From the NCBI RefSeq assembly GCF_900573985.1, contig NZ_UWOK01000001.1, positions 1,240,001 to 1,304,000 on the forward strand: 64,000 nt of DNA. The letters are read 5' to 3'. Under the pieces are notes generated by a model that was not told the origin of the DNA, ran no database searches, and was given only the letters and a program-made list of their open reading frames with translations. Shown one piece after another: positions 19,168 through 27,145 of the stretch. Numbering within the stretch: position 1 is the stretch's first letter; the number at the start of each line of letters is the position of its first letter. Position numbers and translations under genes: made by a program. Origin of the DNA: Campylobacter showae (GTDB taxonomy: Bacteria; Campylobacterota; Campylobacteria; Campylobacterales; Campylobacteraceae).

Positions 19168-19807
19168 CTCTCATCCTTTTTTCAAGCCAAAATAACGCCA
19201 AAGATATCGGCAAAATGATAATCAAATAGCTAACGACGAGCATAAAAAGCGCCTCATCGGTCATGTAGTAAAGCCCGATGATGTCCTTGGTCGCATAGAC
19301 CAAGTCGGGCAGGGCGATAATGCTGATAACTGAGGTTTCTTTGATGAGAAAGATGACGTTAGCCGCGATCGAAGGGATCGAGACGCTAAAAGCCTGAGGC
19401 AGGATAACGTAGCGTAAAATTTGCCCCTGCGTGAGCGCGACGCTAAGCGCGGTCTCGATCTGCGTCTTTTTCACCGCCTCAAAGCCAAGGCGAAAACTCT
19501 CCGCCATATAGCTGCCGCCTAGAAACGCAAGCCCCGCGACCGCGCAGGTAAAAGCGCTCAAATTTAGCCCGAATTTGCTAAGTCCGTAGTAGAGGAAAAA
19601 AAGCTGTATAAGCAGCGGCGTGTTTCTGGAAACCTCGATGTAGCCGTTTACGATAGGCATCAGGATCTTGACCTTGTAAAATTTAACCAGCGTGCAAAAT
19701 ATGCCGATAACAAGCGAGAGCAAGATGCCGTAAAGCGAGAGCTTGACGGTGAAAATGCCCGCCTTTACGAACATCGGCGTAAATTCTTTTATAAACTCAA
19801 AATCCAT
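19154..19807 (-). CDS. Amino-acid ABC transporter permease (HisQ/GlnP family), first subunit
   Basis: 217 residues, about five membrane helices. It has the family Arg-Asn-Thr-Pro-Leu-Leu-Ile-Gln-Leu-Phe-Phe segment (about 61-71) and an EAA loop (Ile-Glu-Thr-Ala-Leu-Ser-Val-Ala-Leu-Thr-Gln-Gly-Gln). First gene of the minus-strand transporter operon; the promoter must lie in the 155-base gap shared with the divergent agmatine deiminase gene. Partners are the permease, ATPase and probably the CjaA-like binding protein downstream. Confidence 0.9.
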   Translation of the reverse strand: MDFEFIKEFTPMFVKAGIFTVKLSLYGILLSLVIGIFCTLVKFYKVKILMPIVNGYIEVSRNTPLLIQLFFLYYGLSKFGLNLSAFTCAVAGLAFLGGSYMAESFRLGFEAVKKTQIETALSVALTQGQILRYVILPQAFSVSIPSIAANVIFLIKETSVISIIALPDLVYATKDIIGLYYMTDEALFMLVVSYLIIILPISLALFWLEKRMRVGRS

Positions 19808-19962
19808 AAATTTTTTAGCTTCTTTTTGATAATTTCGCGAGATTGTAGCGAAAGCAAACTAAATTTAAAACTAATTTTGTATGATTTATTTTAAAATTTA
19901 AGCTTGCAAAAGGTATCATAACTCCTAAATTTTGATAGAAATTATTTAAATAAAGGACGAAT

Positions 19963-21006
19963 TTGAGAGCGTTTGCAGAGTGGGAAAAACAAGAGCTGAT
20001 ATTTTTATCGCTTCCGCACGAAAACACCGACTGGAAGCCGTATCTAAATGAAATTTTAGACGCCTACGAGAGTCTGGTCGCCGCGATCATACCGTTTCAA
20101 AAGGTCGTTTTGATCTGCCCTGAGGAGAGGATTTTTGCGGAGCGATTTGCTAAATTTAATAACGTGGAGTTCGTAAAAATCGACACCGACGATACGTGGA
20201 TACGCGACTACGGCATGATAGACGTGCAGGACGGCGCTAAAATCGTCAGCTATGATTTCAAATTTAACGCTTGGGGCGGCAAATTTGAAAGCTCGAAAGA
20301 TAACGCCGTAAATTTAGAGCTTGCCAAACGTTTTAAAAGCGATTTGCGCAGTATCGATCTCGTGCTTGAGGGCGGCAGTATCGATTTTAACGGGCGCGGC
20401 ACGCTGCTAACGACCGAGAAGTGCCTGCTAAACGACAACCGCAACTCTCATCTAAACAAAGATCAGATCGAGGCACGGCTTAAGGAGCTTTTCGGTCTTG
20501 ATCGCGTGATATGGCTTAAAAACGGCTTTATAAAAGGCGACGACACCGACAGTCACGTCGATACTCTGGCGCGTTTTATCGATCCTGATACCATCGCGTA
20601 CGCATGCTGCGACGATCCAAATGACGAGCATTTCGAGGAGCTAGGTGCGATGAAAAAAGAGCTTGAAAACACGGGCTTTAAGCTCGTGCCGTTGCCGCTT
20701 CCCAAGGCTAAATTTTACGGCGGCAAGAGGCTTGGCTGCACGTATGCGAATTTTATCTTTATAAACGGCGCCGTTATCGTTCCGACATACGGCGACGATA
20801 ACGATAAAATCGTGCTTGATCGACTGGCGCGGGAGTTACCTGATCACAAGATAATCGGCGTGGATTCGCTTGTTTTTGTGCGTCAAAACGGCTCGCTGCA
20901 CTGCTCGAGTCAAAATAAGTATAGCGAAGCGAAGTATGTTTCTAGCGAACGAAGTGAAGCGGAAAACAAGTATAGCGGTGCGAGCGAAGCCGAAAGCGAA
21001 ATCTAA
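19963..21006 (+). CDS. aguA: Agmatine deiminase (peptidyl-arginine deiminase family) with unusual repetitive tail
   Basis: 347 residues. The start is TTG at 19963 with an AAAGGACG ribosome site. The guanidine-group-modifying fold is shown by Thr-Trp-Ile-Arg-Asp-Tyr-Gly (about 77), Asp-Ser-His-Val-Asp-Thr-Leu (about 193) and Gly-Ser-Leu-His-Cys, with catalytic Cys-314. It converts agmatine to N-carbamoylputrescine plus ammonia. The next step, an N-carbamoylputrescine amidase, is encoded at 22510, so putrescine synthesis is the likely job. The enzyme proper ends near Gln-317. About 30 extra residues follow, in Ser-Glu-Ala / Lys-Tyr-Ser-Glu-Ala type repeats encoded by AGCGAAG-rich DNA. The CDF gene starts at the next base. 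Confidence 0.9.
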   Translation: MRAFAEWEKQELIFLSLPHENTDWKPYLNEILDAYESLVAAIIPFQKVVLICPEERIFAERFAKFNNVEFVKIDTDDTWIRDYGMIDVQDGAKIVSYDFKFNAWGGKFESSKDNAVNLELAKRFKSDLRSIDLVLEGGSIDFNGRGTLLTTEKCLLNDNRNSHLNKDQIEARLKELFGLDRVIWLKNGFIKGDDTDSHVDTLARFIDPDTIAYACCDDPNDEHFEELGAMKKELENTGFKLVPLPLPKAKFYGGKRLGCTYANFIFINGAVIVPTYGDDNDKIVLDRLARELPDHKIIGVDSLVFVRQNGSLHCSSQNKYSEAKYVSSERSEAENKYSGASEAESEI

Positions 21007-21927
21007 ATGCAACTAAACAATGCCGGTATAAAAAGGCAAAATGAAATTTTAGGCCGCAGAGCCGTGATAGTCGCGGGCGCGACGGCGTTTGCATTGGCCT
21101 TGATTAAATTTGCCGCTGGTTTGATCGGCGGTTCGGTAGCGGTGCTTAGTTCGGCGATCGATTCGATGCTTGACCTGCTAGTTTCCGTGCTAAATTTCTT
21201 CGCCATTCGTAAATCCCAAGCTGCGCCTGATGCTAAATTTAACTTCGGCTACGCCAAGCTAGAAGCGCTTGCGGCGATGTTTGAGGGCGTTTTGATCGTG
21301 GGTGCCGGCGCGTTTATATTTTACGAGAGCGTGCGTAAGCTGCAAACGGAGCAAGCGCCCGTAGATACGGCTTTTTCGCTCTATGCGATGGCGCTATCGG
21401 TCGCGGTTACGGGGCTGCTGGTCGCCTACCTCTCCCGCGTCGCTCGCCGCACGAGAAATTTGATCGTTAGGGCCGACGCGCTACACTATAAAAGCGACCT
21501 TTTTAGCAACCTAGCCGTTATCGCCTCGCTTATCTTGGTCGAATTTACGGGATTTGCCGCGATAGACGCCGTTTTTGGTATAGTAATTAGCGGCTACATC
21601 GCCGTTAGCGCGATAAATTTGATGAAAGAAAGCGTAGGCGTGCTGCTAGACCGCGCGCTAGAGCCCGAAATAACGGCGCAAATCGAGGAGATAATCCGCT
21701 CGCGCCCTCAGATAGCAAGCTATCACGGCCTAGCTACCAGAAAGAGCGCAAACATCTACTACGTCGCGGTTCATCTAGTCTTTAATCGCGAAATTTCGCT
21801 TTACGACGCGCACAAAATTTCAGACGAGATAGAAGCCGCTATCAGGGCTAAATACGGCGAGTTTGAATGGCAGATCACGACGCACCTTGATCCGTGCGAC
21901 GATCAAAACGGCTCGTGCGAGTGCTAA
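21007..21927 (+). CDS. Cation diffusion facilitator (CDF) metal/proton antiporter
   Basis: 306 residues with six predicted membrane helices. The transport-site residues of FieF/YiiP-type CDF proteins can be seen: Asp-52 and Asp-56 in helix 2 (Ala-Ile-Asp-Ser-Met-Leu-Asp) and His-160 and Asp-164 in helix 5 (Leu-His-Tyr-Lys-Ser-Asp). A cytoplasmic domain of about 90 residues ends with His-Leu-Asp-Pro-Cys and a short Cys-rich tail. It exports Zn2+, Fe2+ or similar ions. It begins directly after the agmatine deiminase stop and is followed 14 bases later by the phosphatase gene. Confidence 0.9.
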   Translation: MQLNNAGIKRQNEILGRRAVIVAGATAFALALIKFAAGLIGGSVAVLSSAIDSMLDLLVSVLNFFAIRKSQAAPDAKFNFGYAKLEALAAMFEGVLIVGAGAFIFYESVRKLQTEQAPVDTAFSLYAMALSVAVTGLLVAYLSRVARRTRNLIVRADALHYKSDLFSNLAVIASLILVEFTGFAAIDAVFGIVISGYIAVSAINLMKESVGVLLDRALEPEITAQIEEIIRSRPQIASYHGLATRKSANIYYVAVHLVFNREISLYDAHKISDEIEAAIRAKYGEFEWQITTHLDPCDDQNGSCEC

Positions 21928-21941
21928 ATCAAAGGAAAAAT

Positions 21942-22409
21942 ATGAAAATTTTATTCGTCTGCCACGGAAATATTTGCCGCTCGACTATGGCGCAGTCGGT
22001 TATGCAAAATTTGAGCGAGAATGCGGGTCTGACGGGGCGTATTAGCATCGACTCGCGCGCCACGCACGAGGACGAGATAGGCGAGCCGCCGTACTACGAA
22101 ACTGTGCGGGTTTTGAAACAAAACGGCGTACCCGTGACGCCCCACAAAGCGACCTTGATAACGCAAAAGGATTTTGATAGCAGCGATCTTATTTTGATAA
22201 TGGACGATGAAAATTTAAGGACTCTAAAGCGAAAATTCGGCTCTGGGACTAAATTTGACGAAAAAGTAAAATTTCTGCTCGAATTTAGCGAAGCCTCAAG
22301 CGGCAAAATAATCGCCGATCCATATTACACTCGCGATTTTGAGCGTTGCTACGAGGACGTTTCGCGCTCTTGCGCGGGCTTGCTTGAGAGTCTAAAGCAA
22401 ATTTTATAA
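21942..22409 (+). CDS. Low-molecular-weight protein-tyrosine phosphatase
   Basis: 155 residues from the ATG at 21942, which has an AAAGGAAA ribosome site; an in-frame start at 21894 would run 16 residues into the CDF gene and is rejected. The active-site loop Cys-7-His-Gly-Asn-Ile-Cys-Arg-13-Ser (CX5R) is at the N-terminus, as in all LMW-PTPs. The Asp-Pro-Tyr-Tyr general-acid motif is near residue 126. Cytoplasmic dephosphorylation of protein tyrosines is the expected activity. No partner tyrosine kinase is in the window. Confidence 0.93.
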   Translation: MKILFVCHGNICRSTMAQSVMQNLSENAGLTGRISIDSRATHEDEIGEPPYYETVRVLKQNGVPVTPHKATLITQKDFDSSDLILIMDDENLRTLKRKFGSGTKFDEKVKFLLEFSEASSGKIIADPYYTRDFERCYEDVSRSCAGLLESLKQIL

Positions 22410-22509
22410 GCGGCTAGCGCGGCGAAATTTGCTCGCCAGATCAGCCGTTCAAGCCCTAATTTATCCCCGCTTTGATATAATTTTGAAATTTTAAATCGTA
22501 AGGAAAAAT

Positions 22510-23382
22510 ATGAAAGTAGCGCTAATCCAACAAAAATTTCACGGCACCAAAGACGCAACCGTGCAAAGGACGCTTGAGCTTGTGCGTGAGGCTAGCAGCG
22601 GCGGAGCGGAGCTTGTCGTGCTGCAGGAGCTGCACCAGACGCAGTATTTTTGCCAGAGCGAGGAGACGAGGTTTTTTGATCTTGCCGAGGGCTGGGAAAA
22701 CGACGTCAAATTTTGGGGTGAGGTAGCGCGTCAAAACGGCGTCGTGCTCGTCACTTCGTTATTTGAAAAGCGCGCGGACGGCCTGTATCACAACACCGCA
22801 TTCGTCTTTGAAAAAGACGGCAGCGTCGCGGGTAAATACCGCAAAATGCACATCCCGGACGACCCGGGCTTTTACGAGAAATTTTACTTTACTCCGGGCG
22901 ACATCGGCTTTGAGCCGATCGATACGAGCGTAGGTAGACTCGGGCTTTTGGTGTGCTGGGATCAGTGGTATCCCGAGGCTGCGCGCCTCATGGCTCTGCG
23001 CGGCGCGAAGCTGCTCATCTATCCGACCGCGATCGGCTGGTTCGAGGGCGACGAGGAGGCGGAAAAATCGCGCCAACTAGAGGCCTGGGTCGCCGTGCAG
23101 CGCGGACATGCGGTCGCAAACGGCCTACCCGTGATAGCCGTAAACCGCGTGGGTTTTGAAGGCGACGAAAGCGGCGTGATGGAGGGGATCAAATTTTGGG
23201 GCAACAGCTTTGTTTTTGGCGCGCAGGGCGAGGAGCTTTTCCGCGCCGATAGCCAGAGCGAGCTTTGCCATATCGTAGAGATCGATATGACCAGAAGCGA
23301 AGAAGTGCGCAGGATTTGGCCGTTTTTGAGAGACCGAAGAATAGATGCGTACGCAAATTTAACAAAAAGATTTATCGACTGA
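22510..23382 (+). CDS. aguB: N-carbamoylputrescine amidase (nitrilase superfamily)
   Basis: 290 residues. The nitrilase Glu-Lys-Cys triad is visible: Glu in Val-Leu-Gln-Glu-Leu-His, Lys in Tyr-Arg-Lys-Met-His-Ile-Pro, and Cys in Leu-Val-Cys-Trp-Asp-Gln-Trp-Tyr-Pro-Glu. The Cys segment and the His-Ile-Pro-Asp-Asp-Pro-Gly-Phe-Tyr-Glu-Lys context are specific to N-carbamoylputrescine amidases. It releases putrescine, CO2 and ammonia, completing the pathway started by the agmatine deiminase at 19963. A dyad-symmetric intergenic element (copy A) begins right after the stop. Confidence 0.92.
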   Translation: MKVALIQQKFHGTKDATVQRTLELVREASSGGAELVVLQELHQTQYFCQSEETRFFDLAEGWENDVKFWGEVARQNGVVLVTSLFEKRADGLYHNTAFVFEKDGSVAGKYRKMHIPDDPGFYEKFYFTPGDIGFEPIDTSVGRLGLLVCWDQWYPEAARLMALRGAKLLIYPTAIGWFEGDEEAEKSRQLEAWVAVQRGHAVANGLPVIAVNRVGFEGDESGVMEGIKFWGNSFVFGAQGEELFRADSQSELCHIVEIDMTRSEEVRRIWPFLRDRRIDAYANLTKRFID

Positions 23383-23501
23383 GGCTTGTCTCGCGAGCGC
23401 TTTTTGCGGAGTTTGTAAAATTTTGGCTCGATGAACTACGCGTTCTATCTTCGCCAAAATTTTACCGCACAACCCCAAAAATCATCTCACGACACTTCGC
23501 C
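23383..23501 (+). repeat. Dyad intergenic element, copy A
   Basis: Starts directly after the aguB stop. Central stem GTAAAATTTTGGC (23415-23427) pairs perfectly over 13 bases with GCCAAAATTTTAC (23453-23465). Inside it GAAC (23433-23436) pairs with GTTC (23442-23445) around a TACGC loop, flanked by GAT / ATC. Outer arms TTTTTG and CAAAAA also pair. It ends with CATCTCACGACACTTCGCC, shared in variant form by copies B, C and E. Confidence 0.7.
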
Positions 23502-23509
23502 TTAACTTT

Positions 23510-23807
23510 TTCTATTCAAATTTGAAGTTAAGTGCTTAAATTTGACCCACCTAGACCAGCAGCTTAAAAATTCTAAAATTAAGCCGCTATGCAAATAAAT
23601 ACAACTTAACAACATAAATTTTAACCAAACCAAATTTAGCACTTTCTCGGTACAGGTCTCGGCCGGTAAAATTTAAAAAATTATCCAAAATTTGACCACG
23701 CCCAAACAGTACGTGAAAACACCCCTGTTTAAAGCCAAATTTAGCCTTTCGTTAGTAAAATACCGCCCAAGAGTTGCGGGGCAGCTATTATTTATACAAG
23801 GCATTTC
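23510..23807. other. Gene-free spacer before the transglutaminase gene
   Basis: About 300 bases with no credible gene. It holds several AAATTT words, a short dyad around 23515-23535 and an inverted copy of a 25-base dispersed motif (23639-23663). The promoter of the downstream gene should lie in the last 100 bases; I see no strong consensus. Confidence 0.5.
23639..23663 (-). repeat. 25-base dispersed motif, copy 1 (inverted)
   Basis: On the minus strand it reads GCCGAGACCTGTACC followed by GAGAAAGTGC. It matches the motif at 26950-26974 and 62386-62410 at most positions. Confidence 0.55.
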
Positions 23808-24881
23808 ATGCAAAGACGCGATTTTTTAAGAAACACTGCGATTTTAGGCGCCGTTATGGCAACTCCGAGCACCGTTTTCGGAGGCAGCAAGGCCATGGGC
23901 AACAAGAGGGTTTTCGACCTTACTTTAAATCACGAAATTTTAGAGGCAGGCAAGAAAACCAGGCTGTGGATACCGCTGCCGTTCATCAGAGAGTATCAGA
24001 GCGTAAGCGATATCAAATTTGACGGCAATTTCGCTAATCCGTCGGTGAACTACGACGCGATCCCGACGCTTTACGTGGACTACGCCGAGGTGGCAAAGCC
24101 GACGCTTAGCGTTAAATTTAGAGTCGAGACCTTCGAGCGAAACGCCGATTTTAGCAAGGTCAAATTTAACCCGAACGAAAAGCTAAGCCCGGAGACGGAA
24201 TTTTATCTAAAACCTACTCAGCACATCCCAAATAACGGCATCGTAAAGCAAAAAGCCGATGAAATAACTAAAGGCATCAAAGGCGATCTGGAGCGCGCAA
24301 AGGCGATCTACACGTGGGTGGCAAACACCATGCAGCGCGACAACAGCGTCCTAGGCTGCGGCACGGGCGACGTAAAAGCGATACTTGAAAGCGGCAAGCT
24401 GGTGGGCAAATGCACCGACATAAACTCCGTATTCGTGGGGCTTTGCAGAGCCGTAGGCATCCCTGCGCGCGAGATTTTTGGCATCAGAGTGGGACAGAGC
24501 AGATTTTCAAACGAGATGGGAAAGGCCGATGAGAAGGGGCTCGCAGCGATCTCGGGCGGTCAACACTGCAGGGCGGAATTTTATCTCAAAGGCCACGGCT
24601 GGATCCCTGTCGATCCTGCGGACGTCGCTAAAGTGCGCCTGGGCGAGAAGCTAAGTAACGACGACAGCAAGCTTGCCAAAGTGCGCGAGTTTTTGTTTGG
24701 CAACTGGGAGATGTGCTGGATCGGCTTTAACGATGCGCGCGACTTTGTCCTATCGCCAAAACCTGCGGAATTTCCGCTAAATAACTTCGGCTATCCTTAC
24801 GGCGAAGTGGACGACAACGTGCTAAATTACTATTCTCCAAAAGATTTTAGCTACGACTACAAGTCGCAAGAGGTCAAATGA
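23808..24881 (+). CDS. Tat-exported transglutaminase-like (cysteine protease fold) protein
   Basis: 357 residues. The N-terminus Gln-Arg-Arg-Asp-Phe-Leu-Arg followed by a hydrophobic stretch is a twin-arginine signal. A transglutaminase-like core follows with Cys-202 (Gly-Lys-Cys-Thr-Asp-Ile), His-253 (Gly-Gln-His-Cys-Arg-Ala) and Asp-269 (Ile-Pro-Val-Asp-Pro-Ala), the expected triad. Export by Tat implies folding, perhaps with a cofactor or metal, before crossing the membrane. The stop overlaps the start of the MerT-like gene by four bases, so the three genes to 25460 form an operon. Such proteins may act as peptidases or amidases; the substrate is unknown. Confidence 0.85.
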   Translation: MQRRDFLRNTAILGAVMATPSTVFGGSKAMGNKRVFDLTLNHEILEAGKKTRLWIPLPFIREYQSVSDIKFDGNFANPSVNYDAIPTLYVDYAEVAKPTLSVKFRVETFERNADFSKVKFNPNEKLSPETEFYLKPTQHIPNNGIVKQKADEITKGIKGDLERAKAIYTWVANTMQRDNSVLGCGTGDVKAILESGKLVGKCTDINSVFVGLCRAVGIPAREIFGIRVGQSRFSNEMGKADEKGLAAISGGQHCRAEFYLKGHGWIPVDPADVAKVRLGEKLSNDDSKLAKVREFLFGNWEMCWIGFNDARDFVLSPKPAEFPLNNFGYPYGEVDDNVLNYYSPKDFSYDYKSQEVK

Positions 24882-25207
24882 AGGGCTTTTGGCTAGCTCT
24901 TGCGTCGGTCGCGAGCGCGCTGGCGGCGACTCTTTGCTGCCTGCCCGCGCTTTTGTTTTTGATTTTCGGCGCTTCGTTTAGCCTGCTTAGCTCGGAAGCT
25001 ATCGAGAGCTTAACCGAGCTAAGGCCCTATTTTACCGCACTTGCCGCGATCTGTTTTGCGGCGAGCGCGTTTTATTTTTTCAAAAAGCCAAAATCCTGCG
25101 ACCTCGCAAATCGCCGCAAAAAGTGGATTTTTATCTACGTTTTTTTAGCTGTTTTTGTGATTATTCTGCTATCATACCCCGAAGTTTTAGGAAAAATTTA
25201 TGAATAA
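24878..25207 (+). CDS. MerT-like small membrane metal transporter
   Basis: 109 residues with three hydrophobic helices. Helix 1 carries Cys-20-Cys-21 in Ala-Thr-Leu-Cys-Cys-Leu-Pro-Ala, the vicinal Cys pair that takes up Hg2+ in MerT. The Glu-Leu-Arg-Pro-Tyr-Phe segment before helix 2 also matches MerT (Leu-Glu-Pro-Tyr-Arg-Pro). The second Cys pair of classical MerT is reduced to a single Cys (Lys-Ser-Cys-Asp) here. Overlaps of four and eight bases with its neighbours tie it to the transglutaminase-like protein and the MerP-like protein. There is no merR or merA in view, so another soft metal such as copper is possible. Confidence 0.78.
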   Translation: MKGFWLALASVASALAATLCCLPALLFLIFGASFSLLSSEAIESLTELRPYFTALAAICFAASAFYFFKKPKSCDLANRRKKWIFIYVFLAVFVIILLSYPEVLGKIYE

Positions 25208-25460
25208 AATTCTATCTATTTTACTGCTTGCAAGCATGGCGTTTGCAAATCAAAATTTTGTTATCAAAGTCGAGGGAATGCACTGCCCGCTGTGTACGGC
25301 GATGGTGCGAAAAGCCCTGCTAAAGGTAGACGGCGTCATCAGCGCCAAGGCTAGTCTGCACGATAAAACCGCCCGCGTCGAGACGAAAGACGGCGTGAGC
25401 GAGAAGCAGCTGCTAGATGCGGTGGCGACGACGGGTTATACGGGCGAGATAGTTAAGTAA
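25200..25460 (+). CDS. Periplasmic heavy-metal-binding (HMA) protein, MerP-like
   Basis: 86 residues: signal peptide (1-17) plus one heavy-metal-associated domain. The site Gly-Met-His-Cys-29-Pro-Leu-Cys-32 matches GMxCxxC and the fold pattern beta-alpha-beta-beta-alpha-beta fits the length. It should bind a soft metal ion in the periplasm and hand it to the MerT-like partner, whose gene it overlaps by eight bases. Confidence 0.85.
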   Translation: MNKILSILLLASMAFANQNFVIKVEGMHCPLCTAMVRKALLKVDGVISAKASLHDKTARVETKDGVSEKQLLDAVATTGYTGEIVK

Positions 25461-25475
25461 ATTTAAGGAGCAAAC

Positions 25476-26753
25476 ATGCAAAAAAACGAAGTTATGAATG
25501 ATTTTAAGAAGCTGTGCGAGATACCTCACTGCAGCTACGAGACGGAGCAGATGAGGGAGTTTTTGGCGGATTTTTCGCGCTGCCTTGGCTTTAGCGTGAA
25601 CGTCGATGAGGCGGGCAATATCCACGCCGTAAAGGGCGAGCCTAAAATCTGCCTGCAAAGCCACTACGACATGGTCTGCGTGGGCACGGCGCCAAATTTA
25701 GAGCTCATCGAAGAAAACGGCATCCTAAGGGCGAAAAACTCGACTCTGGGCGCTGACGATGGCATCGGCGTGGCGATGATGATGGGCGCGATGCGGGAGT
25801 TTGCAAATTTAGAGTGCTTATTTACCAACGACGAAGAGGTCGGACTCGTGGGTGCAAACGCCTTTAAAGGTAAAATTTTATCGCCGAATCTGCTAAATTT
25901 AGACAGCGAAGAGGACGACCGCGTGACGCTAGGGTGTGCGGGCGGCATAAACGTGAGCGCAAAAATCAGCGCGCAGACCATCAAAAAGAGCGGTAAAATT
26001 TACGAGATCGGTGTCACGGGGCTTAGCGGCGGGCATTCGGGCAACGAGATACACAAAAATATCCCAAACGCAACGAAGCTGCTGGCGAAATTTCTCGCCG
26101 AGGAGGGCTGCGAGCTAATCAGTCTGGATTTTGGCGAGAGGAGCAACTCGATCCCCGCAAACGCCGTTTGTAAGGCGCTGTGCGCGCATGAGCCGGCGCA
26201 GCGCGGCCTAGCGCGGGTAAAGAACCTAGGCGAGGGCGAAGCGGACGTGCTGGTAAACAGCGGCAAAATTTTGGCGCTAATTAACTCCTTCGCTCAGGGC
26301 GTGCGCAGCTACGACACGCAGCTTGACATGGTAAACGAAAGCATAAATCTCTCGACCGTCAAGCAAAAGGGCGAAGTGATTGAATTTGATTTTTTCGGGC
26401 GCGCGATGAAGCGCGAGGGGCTCGAAAATCTAGGCTTTGAGACCGCTACTCTTGCTAGCGCGCTGGGCTTTGAGGTTAGAGTAACCGACCGCTCGGCGAA
26501 CTGGGCGCCGCGCATCAGCGACTTCGCGCATCTGGTGCTTGAGGAGTTGCAAAAACAAAAGCCGCAGGCCAAATTTGCCGCCGTGCACGCAGGCCTTGAG
26601 TGCGGCGTACTGGTTGCAAAACAGCCCGAGCTGCAAGCCTGCTCCATAGGCCCTAATATCCACTCGCCACACTCCGTGAATGAGCACTGTGAGATAGCGT
26701 CGGTGGAGATGATAGCGGAAGTCGTAAGAAATATAATCGCTAGACTTCAGTAG
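25476..26753 (+). CDS. pepD: Aminoacyl-histidine dipeptidase (PepD, M20 family)
   Basis: 425 residues (PepD proteins are usually about 480). Metal and catalytic motifs of the M20 co-catalytic zinc peptidases are visible: Ser-His-Tyr-Asp-Met-Val-Cys (about 69), Leu-Gly-Ala-Asp-Asp-Gly-Ile-Gly (about 94), Asn-Asp-Glu-Glu-Val-Gly-Leu (about 118) and Gly-Leu-Ser-Gly-Gly-His-Ser-Gly-Asn-Glu-Ile (about 187). It hydrolyses Xaa-His and other dipeptides in the cytoplasm, useful to an amino-acid-consuming Campylobacter. It follows the MerP-like gene by 15 bases with an AAGGAG site. A dyad element (copy B) lies just after its stop. Confidence 0.9.
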   Translation: MQKNEVMNDFKKLCEIPHCSYETEQMREFLADFSRCLGFSVNVDEAGNIHAVKGEPKICLQSHYDMVCVGTAPNLELIEENGILRAKNSTLGADDGIGVAMMMGAMREFANLECLFTNDEEVGLVGANAFKGKILSPNLLNLDSEEDDRVTLGCAGGINVSAKISAQTIKKSGKIYEIGVTGLSGGHSGNEIHKNIPNATKLLAKFLAEEGCELISLDFGERSNSIPANAVCKALCAHEPAQRGLARVKNLGEGEADVLVNSGKILALINSFAQGVRSYDTQLDMVNESINLSTVKQKGEVIEFDFFGRAMKREGLENLGFETATLASALGFEVRVTDRSANWAPRISDFAHLVLEELQKQKPQAKFAAVHAGLECGVLVAKQPELQACSIGPNIHSPHSVNEHCEIASVEMIAEVVRNIIARLQ

Positions 26754-26770
26754 CACGGAACGGCTTGTCT

Positions 26771-26880
26771 CTTGCGCGCCTTTAAATGAGCTAGAAATTT
26801 TCTCCCTCGATGAACTATATGTTCTATCTTCGGTCGAAAATTTCGTCGCAACATTTAAATTCATCGCAAGATACTTCGCC
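26771..26880 (+). repeat. Dyad intergenic element, copy B (best-preserved)
   Basis: Nested complementary arms from outside in: CTTGCG (26771-26776) with CGCAAG (26865-26870); TTTAAATG (26781-26788) with CATTTAAA (26852-26859); GAAATTTTC (26794-26802) with GAAAATTTC (26836-26844); GAAC (26812-26815) with GTTC (26821-26824) around a TATAT loop. It begins 17 bases after the pepD stop. Confidence 0.75.
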
Positions 26881-27145
26881 TCGTCGTTTCTAATCCAAAT
26901 TTGAGGCCAACTTTTACCAAATTTGTAAATTCGGCTTCAAATTTTCCTCGCCGAGACCCGTACCCTGAAAACGCAAATTTGACTCTATTAAAATTTTAAG
27001 TGTGTGACGCTTGCCTTTGTGTCAAAGATATGTTGTTACCTTAACGTCTTATGTGATAGGCGGTGTTAAAAAGCTCTTTTGCTTCGCTATTTTAAAACAT
27101 CAAATTTAACCCGTAAAATTTAGTTCCGCGTTTACAGGCTTAAAT
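26881..27145. other. Gene-free spacer between dyad copy B and nth
   Basis: About 265 bases between convergent genes with no open frame of interest. It contains AAATTT words and one copy of the 25-base dispersed motif. Confidence 0.5.
26950..26974 (+). repeat. 25-base dispersed motif, copy 2
   Basis: Reads GCCGAGACCCGTACC followed by CTGAAAACGC. Matches are at 23639-23663 (inverted) and 62386-62410. Confidence 0.55.

Noticed and set aside
24878..25460. Mercury-resistance operon or transposon
   Set aside because: Only MerT/MerP-like genes, no merR or merA, no transposase or terminal repeats, and tight coupling to a chromosomal exported protein.
26771..26880. CRISPR repeat
   Set aside because: The dyad elements are dispersed and imperfectly repeated, with no regular spacing, no spacers and no cas genes nearby.
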